DNA from: a virus
Virus record (IMG/VR): IMGVR_UViG_3300027822_000033
Location: 1 to 29,312 of that record
DNA: 29,312 nt
Strand: one strand, 5' to 3'
Both the position numbers and the translations under genes were made by a program. This document shows positions 12,052 to 20,501 of the stretch, piece by piece (the first letter of the stretch is position 1; the number at the start of each line of letters is the position of its first letter). The notes under the pieces were generated by a model. The model was not told where the DNA came from and searched no databases. It saw only the letters and a program-made list of their open reading frames with translations.

Positions 12052-13293
12052 ATGGCTGAATTGATTACAAAAGAAATCCTTAACGCCCAGTTTCAGGATA
12101 AGATGCTGAAAGGTGAAAAGGTAATGGTTAAGAACCCTGCAAGTGTTATGAGCACTCAGTTCGGTTCTGTACTGCCTAAAAGTGGTGCACTCCTTGATGA
12201 TTCAAGTTTAGGACTTGTTAATCAGGCACAGGGACTTAACAGAATGGGTAATATAGTACTTTCTGGTAAATATGAAAGTGGCTTTGATTATCCATTTAGC
12301 AAAAGAGGTTCTATCAATGATAGGATTCGTAAAGGTACTTTCTCAATGGATACTATGCGAGCAGAGTTTGCTACTGGTAATACTCTTAATGATAATTGGA
12401 CTGATCTAATTGATGCAATTAGACTTGATCTTACAATCAGAAAAGAAGCTAATGCAACTATAAGACAGTTCATCTACAGTGAAATACAAATGCCAAATGC
12501 AACAAAGGACATTCGTCCTAGTGAATTGTATCCTTATGGTATAGTGTTTGAAGAAAATAATGGTGAAGGTCAATCTGTAAGACAGGGTGCAAATATGGGT
12601 GGTGCAGTAGATACTATCCCAATGAAGATTTATGCTGCTGGTTTTGTATGGACTCTTCTTGCAAAACTTTTCGATGGTACTTATGATTTGTCCAGACTTT
12701 CAGATGGTGTGTCTCTTGCTTATGCTGCAAAGAAAGATGATCTTGCAATAAGTCCTATTCTTGCTGATGTATATGGTACTTCTGGAACAGCTAAATGGAC
12801 TGCTGCTTCTTCTATTGGAACACTTCGTCAAGAATTATTGATGAATACATTGATGGATGCAATTGATGACCTTGCAGATAGGGTTGATCCTATTACTGGT
12901 AGAAAAATTGTTGGTGAAGGTCTTGTTGCTCTTGGTACTTCAAAAGATATGCGACACATGGCACATGTTATGTCAGGTCTTGGAAATTCCACACCTGAGA
13001 AGTATTCACCACTTAGTCAGATAACTAAGCTTATTGGCTACGAAGGTGAAACAATTGACATGCCCGGTGAAACTGTTACTTACACAGGCTGCACAGATAA
13101 CACTGTTTATTTGGTTAAGCCTAATAGATATTTTAAGATTCCTGTTAAGAGGAATCTTGTAATGGAAATTGATGCACAGCCAAATGTAAATACTCTTGCT
13201 CAGGAACAGAAAGCATGGTATTTTGTTGAAGCTATGTACAATGCAATTGGTATTGATAACTTTATTCAGAAAGTTACTCTTCCAACTTGGTAG
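12052..13293 (+). CDS. Major capsid protein
   Basis: A 413-residue protein after the protease/scaffold and decoration genes, where the major capsid gene belongs. AAGGAG lies 9 nt before the start. The N-terminal stretch (ITKEILNAQFQDKMLKGEKV) is helical, as in a delta domain or N-arm. Residues 300-413 contain a strand-rich section (LVALGTSKDMRHMAHVMSGL, VYLVKPNRYFKIPVKRNLVM) that fits the HK97-fold A/P-domain end. Codon use looks tuned for high expression relative to its neighbours. A stem-loop follows the stop codon (13303-13338). The fold is inferred from context and length. No protein signature is unique to it. Confidence 0.85.
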   Translation: MAELITKEILNAQFQDKMLKGEKVMVKNPASVMSTQFGSVLPKSGALLDDSSLGLVNQAQGLNRMGNIVLSGKYESGFDYPFSKRGSINDRIRKGTFSMDTMRAEFATGNTLNDNWTDLIDAIRLDLTIRKEANATIRQFIYSEIQMPNATKDIRPSELYPYGIVFEENNGEGQSVRQGANMGGAVDTIPMKIYAAGFVWTLLAKLFDGTYDLSRLSDGVSLAYAAKKDDLAISPILADVYGTSGTAKWTAASSIGTLRQELLMNTLMDAIDDLADRVDPITGRKIVGEGLVALGTSKDMRHMAHVMSGLGNSTPEKYSPLSQITKLIGYEGETIDMPGETVTYTGCTDNTVYLVKPNRYFKIPVKRNLVMEIDAQPNVNTLAQEQKAWYFVEAMYNAIGIDNFIQKVTLPTW

Positions 13294-13302
13294 AATGTTC
13301 AG

Positions 13303-13338
13303 TAGGTCAGGGAGCGTCCTTTGATGTTCTCTGGCCTA
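13303..13338 (+). terminator. Hairpin after the major capsid gene, partial terminator candidate
   Basis: TAGGTCAGGGA (13303-13313) pairs with TCTCTGGCCTA (13328-13338) in 11 pairs, two of them G-U, around a 14-nt loop, and is followed by TGTTTTAG. It lies within the 66-nt gap after the capsid stop and ahead of the next gene's ribosome-binding site. It could cause partial termination or protect the capsid mRNA 3' end. Confidence 0.5.
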
Positions 13339-13359
13339 TGTTTTAGAGGAGTATAATTT

Positions 13360-13719
13360 ATGACAGACGTTGATAAACTTAAACATTTTATGAAACCTTA
13401 TTATCAGGAAGATGTTGATTTAGGCTTATTGACAGCTTACATAAGTGATTACTCATATCCAGAGTGTGCTGCTAGTGCTTTATGGTTTGAGCTAGCTGGT
13501 GCAGTTGGTCTTGAAATGCAAGGTGTACAGAAGATAGATTCTGGTGCAGAGAAGACTGTGTATAGTGAACCTGGAACTATGCAACTTGCATGTGAAAAAC
13601 AAGGTAAGTATTTTGGTGAAAGATGCAATGATCTTAGTGGTGTAGGTTCAGTAGCAATTAAAACTTCTAAACCAGCTGTAGGTGGAATAGAAGAAGCTTA
13701 TGGGAAAACTAATGAGTAG
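13360..13719 (+). CDS. Head-tail connector protein (adaptor position)
   Basis: A 119-residue acidic protein starting MTDVDKLKHFMKPYYQEDVD, preceded by GAGGAG. The helical opening KLKHFMKPYYQ..DLGLLTAYISDY resembles the first helices of the HK97 gp6/SPP1 gp15 adaptor family, which forms the ring under the portal. The C-terminal half is Gly/Ser-rich and less typical. It comes right after the major capsid gene in the usual place. It overlaps the next gene by 20 bp. The adaptor assignment is from position and helix pattern. Confidence 0.65.
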   Translation: MTDVDKLKHFMKPYYQEDVDLGLLTAYISDYSYPECAASALWFELAGAVGLEMQGVQKIDSGAEKTVYSEPGTMQLACEKQGKYFGERCNDLSGVGSVAIKTSKPAVGGIEEAYGKTNE

Positions 13720-14125
13720 ACTTAGTGTTATTAGAAGTACTTGGAATAAGTACATAGCACAGAACCAATGTACTATTGTTAATTGGGTAAGGCCAACAGT
13801 AGATAATGGCTATGGTATACTTATTCCAGATATAACTAAAGTTGCTGTAGAAACTACTTTAGGTATAGGAAGAGTATCAAGAAGAAGTTTACCAGATCCC
13901 TATATATCTGGTGCTAGAACACCCTATGATTATAAGGACGTATTTTATTTAATAGTTGCTTATGACACTACATGGCTCAAAAAAGGAATTGTATTTGTTT
14001 ATAAAGATAATAAGTTTAGAACTAAGCTGATGGAAAAGCGTTATATGTTTGGTGATGTAGTATATCAGATATGTGGTTTAGAGCAAGTAACGAGTAATGA
14101 TATAGGAGATTATAGTGGCAACTAG
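13700..14125 (+). CDS. Head-closure/stopper-like protein
   Basis: A 141-residue beta-rich protein. Two starts are possible, ATG 13700 and ATG 13712; the second overlaps the previous stop in an ATGAGTAG arrangement. The sequence (VNWVRPTVDNGYGILIPDIT, FYLIVAYDTTWLKKGIVFVY) is strand-rich, with a gatekeeper-like Asp/Asn turn. Its place, second after the capsid gene, fits SPP1 gp16/HK97 gp7-type stoppers, which seal DNA in the head and give the tail a docking surface. The family is not certain from sequence. Confidence 0.6.
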   Translation: MGKLMSRLSVIRSTWNKYIAQNQCTIVNWVRPTVDNGYGILIPDITKVAVETTLGIGRVSRRSLPDPYISGARTPYDYKDVFYLIVAYDTTWLKKGIVFVYKDNKFRTKLMEKRYMFGDVVYQICGLEQVTSNDIGDYSGN

Positions 14126-14297
14126 AGATTTAGTGATGCTTAATGATGAAGATGAAGATGAAAAAGAAGATACTAAAAATATAGCTATAGTCATATCAGA
14201 TAGGTGTATGCTTAATGGTAATGTTATAACTATTCCTTTAAATGAAGCCTTGAGTATTGCAGCTAATATCAATATACAAATAGCGATGTTGATATGA
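14115..14297 (+). CDS. Small acidic hypothetical protein with GTG start (60 aa)
   Basis: The start is GTG 14115, with AGGAG 6 nt upstream. It overlaps the previous gene by 11 bp, and its stop overlaps the next ATG in an ATGA arrangement, so the gene is locked into the operon. The product (MATRDLVMLNDEDEDEKEDT...) has a poly-acidic segment at residues 11-20 and a hydrophobic second half ending in IAANINIQIAMLI. I recognise no family. Position within the head-tail connector genes suggests a structural accessory or chaperone role. Confidence 0.65.
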   Translation: MATRDLVMLNDEDEDEKEDTKNIAIVISDRCMLNGNVITIPLNEALSIAANINIQIAMLI

Positions 14298-14683
14298 CAA
14301 TACAATTTGTTATTAACGATTCATTAGGAGATTACTTTAGGGAACAGTTTAAACTAAGAGAAAAGGAGTCATTAGCTATATTTCATTATTACAAGGTAGA
14401 AGTTCTTAAATGGTTTCAAATGGTACAGGGTGGAGCACCATCAGGTACCACAGGTAGATTTTGGACAAATCATACTTTTAAAGCTGTTGAAGCTTTATTT
14501 ACAGAAGTATTAGCAAATAGAAGTGAGATAATTTTAAACATAGAATATAACACTGGACATGCTGATTATGTTAAGTATCTTGAAGAAGCACATAATCTTA
14601 GATTTGCAGCTTTACCTACTATACTTAATAAGTTTGCTGATGCTCTAATAAGAGATTTAAAAATGCTTTATGGAGATACTTAA
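14294..14683 (+). CDS. HK97 gp10-like tail completion/neck protein
   Basis: A 129-residue protein with the hallmark layout of the HK97 gp10 family: an N-terminal helix (GDYFREQFKLREKESLAIFHY), a glycine/Thr turn before an aromatic stretch (TGRFWTNHTFKA), the strand with HADYVKYLEEAHN, and a terminal helix (FADALIRDLKMLYG). Family members form the tail terminator/neck layer or act in tail-to-head joining. It overlaps the previous gene by 4 bp and abuts the tail terminator gene by one base. The assignment is one of the firmer ones in this stretch. Confidence 0.78.
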   Translation: MTIQFVINDSLGDYFREQFKLREKESLAIFHYYKVEVLKWFQMVQGGAPSGTTGRFWTNHTFKAVEALFTEVLANRSEIILNIEYNTGHADYVKYLEEAHNLRFAALPTILNKFADALIRDLKMLYGDT

Positions 14684-15114
14684 TGGTTTTGCAAGCAATT
14701 ATAGCACAGCTTAAAACAGGTTCTATAAAAACTGTATATACTAGGGGTAACTATCAAACTTATCTTAGTGGTAAGGGAGTTAATGATATGATGACACCTT
14801 ATGTTGTTGTGTTTAATGATTATCCTGTAGCTTCTTATTATCAAGCAAATAATATTGTTGATCAGTATGTAGTTGAAGCTCACTTTCCAACAGGAATGAT
14901 AAATGAGGTAACATCATATATTGAAAATGAACTAGTAACCTTATTACATAGAAAAAGATTAGTTGATGATATGATATATAATTTTCAAGTATATGTTACT
15001 ATGGGAATTAGTATACTATCAGAACCAAATGATGATAAAAGTATAACTGGTGGTAATGATGATGGTACTATCAGTAGATATAGAAGAATCTTTGTGCCTA
15101 GGAGGGGCTTATGA
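14683..15114 (+). CDS. Tail terminator-like protein
   Basis: A 143-residue protein starting MVLQAIIAQLKTGSIKTVYT. The fold signature is alternating strands after an N-terminal helix (PYVVVFNDYPVASYYQANNI, VVEAHFPTG, YNFQVYVTMGISILSE), typical of the lambda U/SPP1 gp17 class that caps the tail tube and joins it to the head. It lies directly between the gp10-like gene and the major tail protein, the expected slot. It ends in a basic stretch RYRRIFVPRRGL. It overlaps the small gene after it by 4 bp. Confidence 0.7.
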   Translation: MVLQAIIAQLKTGSIKTVYTRGNYQTYLSGKGVNDMMTPYVVVFNDYPVASYYQANNIVDQYVVEAHFPTGMINEVTSYIENELVTLLHRKRLVDDMIYNFQVYVTMGISILSEPNDDKSITGGNDDGTISRYRRIFVPRRGL

Positions 15115-15320
15115 AGTACAAGTATTATGACAAAGGGGACAGACTCATAGCTGAATCTGATTCACCTATACAGTTTAATGTTGCACGTTTTCCTATATGG
15201 AAAAGTATTAAACCTGTTGTCATGGAAGAAAAAAAGAAAGCTACCGTTGACGTGGCTAAAGATGAAAGTATGAAGCAACCATACAAAAAGAAAAAGAAAA
15301 TAGAGGAGGACTATAACTAA
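15111..15320 (+). CDS. Small basic hypothetical protein (69 aa)
   Basis: A 69-residue protein starting MKYKYYDKGDRLIAESDSPI. Its C-terminal half is a Lys-rich tail with few hydrophobics (MEEKKKATVDVAKDESMKQP followed by poly-Lys), probably disordered. The N-terminal half is strand-like (PIQFNVARFPIWKSIKPVV). It is coupled by a 4-bp overlap to the tail terminator gene and ends on the first base of the major tail gene start. I recognise no family. Charged small proteins here may be minor tail-tip or assembly factors, but this is a guess. Confidence 0.6.
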   Translation: MKYKYYDKGDRLIAESDSPIQFNVARFPIWKSIKPVVMEEKKKATVDVAKDESMKQPYKKKKKIEEDYN

Positions 15321-16294
15321 TGGGATATACATTTGATAAAAAGACATCCTTTTCACTTGAAGGATCAAGATGGAGAAGATTAAATCCAGATGGTACTTAC
15401 CCAGCCATTGATAGACAATTGGGTTTCTTAGACACAGCAGATGTGTCAAGTTTAACATCAGCAGCAACAATGTCTTATAGACTTGGGGCTAGTGGTGCAT
15501 TTACAGAAATAGTTGTTGACTTTACAGCAATGACAATTACTGATAATTCTGCTATGACTGTTGCAGAAGCAGTAACTGGTCTTAATCTTGATGCAGCATT
15601 TAGTGCAGTATTCACAGCAAGTGCAGATGCTGACACAGGTAGACTCTTAATCGTTGAAACAGCAGATACAGCAACTTACTTAGAATTTGGACCGAGTCTT
15701 GTTGAAAACATTGTTGAAGTGTTAGGTCTTGGATCTTACACAGGGCATACAATGGGTTTTGGAACACACTTTATTGATTGTTTTGATAACTCAGGTGCTC
15801 TTGGACTACCAAAGGAAATTAAAGATTTTGAAGAAGTTGAAATTGAATCAGGTGATGGCTCTACTATTTCAATGGTAACTTCTGCATTACTTAAAGGACT
15901 TAATCCATCATTAGCTCTTAATGATGAAAGTTGGGAACTTAAAGAATTGATACAGGGTGGATCTAATGATCAGGCTGTAACAGGTACAACTAATAGATAT
16001 ACACCTCCAACAGGTTCTCAAGTTTATCTTCCAAACTTTGCTGGTGAAGTTTATGAGGCTAAGTATGACAAAGGTGCTAGTATGCGTAATAACATGACTG
16101 GCTACAAGAGACTTAATCTTAATAACTGTTCTGGTATTGAAGGTGATATGAGTGATGAGGTTAAATCATGGGCAACTTATCAATTTAATTTAAGAGTTCG
16201 TGAGTATTTTGTTAACGGTGTAAGATATTCTGGTTACACAGAAGACTCACTGAGTCTTGCTGATTTTGACTCACTTAGTATTTCAGTAGGCTAA
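15320..16294 (+). CDS. Major tail (tube) protein with an extra domain
   Basis: A 324-residue protein with GAGGAGGA as ribosome-binding site 7 nt before ATG 15320. The N-terminal segment (MGYTFDKKTSFSLEGSRWRR) and the C-terminal two-thirds (KDFEEVEIESGDGSTISMVT onwards) fit a tail-tube protein, placed between tail terminator and chaperone. Residues about 44-138 are Ala/Thr/Ser-rich with a repeated strand pattern (VVDFTAMTITDNSAMTVAEA) recalling an accessory beta domain found in some tail sheath and structural proteins. If this is a decoration domain, it would project from the tube. A stem-loop follows the gene. The tube role is well supported by context. Confidence 0.8.
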   Translation: MGYTFDKKTSFSLEGSRWRRLNPDGTYPAIDRQLGFLDTADVSSLTSAATMSYRLGASGAFTEIVVDFTAMTITDNSAMTVAEAVTGLNLDAAFSAVFTASADADTGRLLIVETADTATYLEFGPSLVENIVEVLGLGSYTGHTMGFGTHFIDCFDNSGALGLPKEIKDFEEVEIESGDGSTISMVTSALLKGLNPSLALNDESWELKELIQGGSNDQAVTGTTNRYTPPTGSQVYLPNFAGEVYEAKYDKGASMRNNMTGYKRLNLNNCSGIEGDMSDEVKSWATYQFNLRVREYFVNGVRYSGYTEDSLSLADFDSLSISVG

Positions 16295-16298
16295 TAAA

Positions 16299-16304
16299 AA
16301 AGGA
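16299..16304 (+). promoter_or_regulatory. Looped-out ribosome-binding site candidate (AAGGAG)
   Basis: AAGGAG lies over 50 nt before the ATG at 16357, too far for normal use. The 16312-16348 hairpin sits between the two, and folding it would bring them to about 16 nt apart. The sequence immediately before the ATG has no Shine-Dalgarno match. This resembles the looped-out arrangement known for some T4 genes. Confidence 0.35.
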
Positions 16305-16311
16305 GCATTTT

Positions 16312-16348
16312 TAGGGGTAGAGTGCTATTAAATAGTGCTCTATCCTTA
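16312..16348 (+). terminator. Stable hairpin after the major tail gene
   Basis: GGGTAGAGTGCTA (16315-16327) pairs with TAGTGCTCTATCC (16333-16345), three pairs being G-U. Pairing extends outward to 16312/16348. The loop is TTAAA and the 3' side is TTATTGTAATT. It is the strongest hairpin of the late operon and may give partial termination or set tail protein stoichiometry. Confidence 0.6.
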
Positions 16349-16356
16349 TTGTAATT

Positions 16357-17076
16357 ATGAAAAAACTAATTAACAAGATAGAAATATTAAGCAATGAAGA
16401 CTTATTTGATATAATAGACAACAATACAGAAATTGTTGTAATTGCACCTTGGAATGGAAAGCCTATACCAATAACCATTAGAATGTTAGATAGTGTTTCA
16501 ATGACATCTTGTGGAGAGTTTAATACTGTGTCTGGTGTAGTAAATGAAAAAGAAACTACTAAGTTTGATATGGAAAGTGTAGTAAAGGCTAAAAATATAC
16601 ATGAAAATATGCTTAAACTTGCTATGGTTCATCCAACATTTAAAGAATTAGAAGATCATCTTAGATCTAAAGATTTTTATAACAATGCTAAAAAAGAAAT
16701 TGAAGAGATAGAAAAGTTAATAGATAAATTGACAAATGAAAAGGATAAAGAAAAACATAGATCAGTATTAGAAAGATTAGAATTATCAGTATCTTTTATT
16801 ATGCCAGAAGATTTTACATCATATATTGTTACTATACTTTTGCAGAGAGAAGCAACTGATATAAATAAATTAACCAGAAATACTTTATTACAGTCAGGAT
16901 TTTTAGGTGAAAAATATAACAATAGACCTTCGGAGTACATTGAAGGAACATTTACAGAAAAGCAAAGAGTAGACATAGATGTTACAGCATTGACATTAGT
17001 AGCTGACTACAGAGAGCAGCAAAAAATGGATAATGGCAAAGGTGGCATGAAATGGATAAGAGGTGGATCTAAATAA
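16357..17076 (+). CDS. Tail assembly chaperone-like protein
   Basis: A 239-residue protein between the major tail protein and the tape measure, the position of tail assembly chaperones (lambda G/GT). It has an N-terminal strand-rich region (EIVVIAPWNGKPIPITIRML), a long charged helix (residues 108-148, EIEEIEKLIDKL), and a C-terminal part with LTLVADYREQQKMDNGKGGM. No frameshift site is evident: it is one intact frame, so it may carry both chaperone parts or use a different system. The stop overlaps the tape measure start by one base. There is no ordinary ribosome-binding site (see the hairpin entry). The function is inferred from position and length. Confidence 0.65.
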   Translation: MKKLINKIEILSNEDLFDIIDNNTEIVVIAPWNGKPIPITIRMLDSVSMTSCGEFNTVSGVVNEKETTKFDMESVVKAKNIHENMLKLAMVHPTFKELEDHLRSKDFYNNAKKEIEEIEKLIDKLTNEKDKEKHRSVLERLELSVSFIMPEDFTSYIVTILLQREATDINKLTRNTLLQSGFLGEKYNNRPSEYIEGTFTEKQRVDIDVTALTLVADYREQQKMDNGKGGMKWIRGGSK

Positions 17077-20000
17077 TGGCAACTGGATCAGTAGCACAAG
17101 GTAAGATAAACGCAGAAATAATACTCAAACTTGATTCCTTAGCTACAGGTCTAAGTAAAGTTGATGGGATGATTAGTGGTTTTAATACAAAAACAGCTGC
17201 TCAAAGTCAAAAAAGTGCTAAGGCTACAAGTGCTGCTTGGATGGCTGGTTTTGCTTTAATCTCAATGTATGTACTTAAAATGGCTAAGAAAGTAACTGCT
17301 GCTTTTGGTGACATGATTAATGTGTATGCACAATTTGAACAATCACTTGCTAATACTCAATCTGTTGCAAGGGCAAGTGCCGAAGAGTTAGATGCAATGG
17401 AAAGAGCAGCAAGAAGGGTTGGTGCTACAACTAGGTCAACAGCTAGTGAAGCAGCAGATGCCTTGTACTATTTGGCTTCTGCTGGTTTTAGTGCTTCTGA
17501 ATCTATAGCTGCATTAGATGGTGTTAATGCTTTAGCTATAGCAACACAATCAGATCTTGCAAGTACTTCTGAAACTGTTGCAACTACTATAAGACAATAT
17601 GGTTTAGAGACAAGTGCTGCTACTGACATAGCTAATACATTTACTGCTGCAATTACTAATTCACTTGCAACAATGAATAAATTAGCTAAATCATTTGAAT
17701 ATGTTGGTCCAATTGCTGCTGGCCTTGGTATTACTGTTGAAGAGACAACTGGTGCTTTACAATTATTATACAATAAAGGTTTTAGTGGTGAAAAAGCTGG
17801 TCGTGGTTTAAGAAGTATACTTGTTGACTTAGCAGATTCTACAAGTGTTGTAAATAGAAAATTGGGTGAGCTTAATATATCTTTTGATCAAGTTAATCCA
17901 GCTACTAATGATCTTGCTGATATATTTGATACATTAAGAGAAAATGGTGTTAGTGCTGCTAATGCTGCTGCTATTTTTGGTAAAGTATCTGGTGTTCAAT
18001 TAGCTTCTTTAATATCAGTTGCTAGTAATGCAAAAGGTGGTATGGTTGAGTTAACTGATGCTGTTACAGGAACTAATAGAGCATTTGAAGCAATGGATAT
18101 TCAGATGGATACATTGCAAGGTTCAATTGATAAGTTTAAAAATGCGGAAGAAGCTTTAAAAATAACAATAGGTAAACAGTTAGATCCAGTATTAACAACT
18201 ATTGTTGATACATTTACAACTCTTATAAAGACAATAAATAAATTACCTCCACCTCTTTTAGCTGCTATTACAACAATAGCAGCAATAGCAGCAGTATCTA
18301 CTATTGCTGCTGTTGCTGTAGTTGCACTTAATGTAGCAGCTGTAGCAGCTGTTGGATCATTAGCAGCAGCAGCATCTGCCATAGCTGCCATAGCTGTGCC
18401 TCTAACAGTAATTGGTGTTGCTGGTGCAGCAGCTGTTGCCGTTTTTGATCGAATAGAGAAGACTAAGTTTGATGAGGTTAAATCTGAGTTTAAATCTTTA
18501 AGTAGTGAGGCTGAACTTACTAAGGATGATTTAGAAGTTCTTTATTCTTATTCTGATGAACTTAGAGGCAATTTCAAAGCTATATTTAGTGATACTAAAG
18601 ATATTGAAGGTATGAAAAAGGAAGTTGAAGATTTGGCCGAAGCTTATGATCTAACTTCTGAAAAAGTGCTTGCTATAGCTAAGGCAGATAGTAAATTAGA
18701 TAATGGCTATAAAAAAAGAATTGCTATGGTTACTGAACTATTTAGAGTGGACAAAGGATATAGGGACTATCAAGCTATAAGATCAGCAGAAGACCTAAAA
18801 AATAGTGAAGTGCAATTTGGTCATATGGAGCAAATGGCTAAGTATAAAAAGGAAGCTATATTACAAAGCGTAATTGAAAAAGAACAACAAAAAGCTTTTG
18901 AAGATTCAACTAAAACATTAACAGTTGCTTTTGATAGAGCTAAAGAAATGCAAAAAGCTTTTGGTGATGAGTTTGATAGAAATGCTTATTTAACAGATAT
19001 ATTTAATGGATCAATAAAAAAGTTGATAAACGAAGGTTTAGCGTGGGAAGATGAAGAAATACAACATCAAATTAAATTATACCAAGATTTACAAGATCAA
19101 ACAGAAAAAGTATCAGCTGCTGGTTTAACAGATGCACAAAAAAATATAGCAGCTCAAAAAGAGCTTAGAGAAACTTTAGCACAGATTACACAAGAAAAAG
19201 AATTAGCAAATAAAACTGGAAAAGATTATAATGATTCTCTCAAGAAATCAGAAGCAGTTCAAGCTACTATAAATGGGCTTATTAAAGAAGGATTTACTGT
19301 TCAAGGTGGGGCTATACAACAAATACTTAAACTATTTGGTGACCTAATTATTAAAGGTGGTGAATATAATATAGTACTTGATGAGTATAAAGATAAATTA
19401 GAAAGACTTAAAGCTTCAAAAATGGGGTTGATTGATTTAGATGAGAAAGCAGCAATAGTAAGTGCAAATAGTAAAAATGCAACTCAAGACGATTTAGATG
19501 CTATTACAGATTATTTTGAACAATTAAGAGAAAATGAGCGTAAAGCACAATACACTGCTTTAGATTTAACTGATAAGCTTAATAAATTGACCAAGTCTAA
19601 TAAAGAACTTATTGAAGAGGAAAGAGAAAGAGCACATACATCAATAGAATCATCAGATCTTAGTAGAGATGCTATGAATGATCTAATTGTAATTACTGAT
19701 AAGTATTTTGATAAACTTAAAGAGAAAGCTGCTTTTGATGAGTTCATAGATAATTTTTCTAATGTCGTAGATAAAATACAAGATTTTACTGGTGCAATAG
19801 ATGATTTTATACAAGCATCTATTCAAAATCAAATAGATAAAGAAAATGAATTACTTCAAACAAAGCTTAGTGCTTTAGATATAGCAGAAGAGGCAGAGTT
19901 AATTTCGTTAGGTTTATTAGAAAAAACAGCGTTAGAAAAAGCACAAGATAAAATAAATGCTGCAATAGCAACTGGGGATGCTATTGCTTTAGTAGAAGCA

Positions 20001-20501
20001 CAAGATGCATATGATCGTTTAGTTATACAACAGGATTATGATGCACAGAGAGCTATACTCGAAGATGCATCTGCTAAAAGAATGGCAGATCTTAAATATA
20101 AAGCTGATTTATCTGCTTGGGCCGCTAATTCAATACAAGCAATATCAAGTAGTGCATTAGCTATTATAGAAGCTTATACAACTCCCGGTGTTGGTATTGC
20201 TGCTGGTGTTGCAATGAGTGCATTAACAGCTTTGCAATTAGCTACTATAGCTATGAATAGGCCTAAGCCTCCTGAGTTTGCTAATGGTGGTGTAATTCCA
20301 GGATCAAGTTATAAAGGTGATTCAACACCTGTCCTTGCTAATGCTGGTGAAGTAATCTTAAATCAAGCACAGCAAGAAAATGTAGCAAATCAATTAGGTA
20401 ATGATCAACCAATAAGTATTACTGTTAATTCTATATTAGATGGTAAAGTAGTAGCAACTAATTCAGCAAAGTACTATAGAAATGGGCAGGTGAAATTATG
20501 A
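17076..20501 (+). CDS. Tape measure protein
   Basis: A 1141-residue tape measure. The N-terminal third (about 90-330) is the TP901-type core (GATTRSTASEAADALYYLAS, GITVEETTGALQLLYNKGFS, GEKAGRGLRSIL). Residues about 390-456 are a long Ala/Ile/Val stretch with several membrane-like segments. A central and C-terminal helical coiled region (480-1010) follows. The end carries FANGGVIPGSSYKGDSTPVL typical of tape measure C-termini. At about 1.5 angstrom per residue the tail would be about 170 nm. The protein sets tail length during assembly and is thought to enter the host membrane with the DNA. The start overlaps the chaperone stop; the stop overlaps the next gene. Confidence 0.95.
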   Translation: MATGSVAQGKINAEIILKLDSLATGLSKVDGMISGFNTKTAAQSQKSAKATSAAWMAGFALISMYVLKMAKKVTAAFGDMINVYAQFEQSLANTQSVARASAEELDAMERAARRVGATTRSTASEAADALYYLASAGFSASESIAALDGVNALAIATQSDLASTSETVATTIRQYGLETSAATDIANTFTAAITNSLATMNKLAKSFEYVGPIAAGLGITVEETTGALQLLYNKGFSGEKAGRGLRSILVDLADSTSVVNRKLGELNISFDQVNPATNDLADIFDTLRENGVSAANAAAIFGKVSGVQLASLISVASNAKGGMVELTDAVTGTNRAFEAMDIQMDTLQGSIDKFKNAEEALKITIGKQLDPVLTTIVDTFTTLIKTINKLPPPLLAAITTIAAIAAVSTIAAVAVVALNVAAVAAVGSLAAAASAIAAIAVPLTVIGVAGAAAVAVFDRIEKTKFDEVKSEFKSLSSEAELTKDDLEVLYSYSDELRGNFKAIFSDTKDIEGMKKEVEDLAEAYDLTSEKVLAIAKADSKLDNGYKKRIAMVTELFRVDKGYRDYQAIRSAEDLKNSEVQFGHMEQMAKYKKEAILQSVIEKEQQKAFEDSTKTLTVAFDRAKEMQKAFGDEFDRNAYLTDIFNGSIKKLINEGLAWEDEEIQHQIKLYQDLQDQTEKVSAAGLTDAQKNIAAQKELRETLAQITQEKELANKTGKDYNDSLKKSEAVQATINGLIKEGFTVQGGAIQQILKLFGDLIIKGGEYNIVLDEYKDKLERLKASKMGLIDLDEKAAIVSANSKNATQDDLDAITDYFEQLRENERKAQYTALDLTDKLNKLTKSNKELIEEERERAHTSIESSDLSRDAMNDLIVITDKYFDKLKEKAAFDEFIDNFSNVVDKIQDFTGAIDDFIQASIQNQIDKENELLQTKLSALDIAEEAELISLGLLEKTALEKAQDKINAAIATGDAIALVEAQDAYDRLVIQQDYDAQRAILEDASAKRMADLKYKADLSAWAANSIQAISSSALAIIEAYTTPGVGIAAGVAMSALTALQLATIAMNRPKPPEFANGGVIPGSSYKGDSTPVLANAGEVILNQAQQENVANQLGNDQPISITVNSILDGKVVATNSAKYYRNGQVKL

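Noticed and set aside
16357-17076. Programmed -1 frameshift in the tail chaperone gene
   Set aside because: The A-run near 17020 is not in a usable slippery register, and the shifted frame ends within a few codons.
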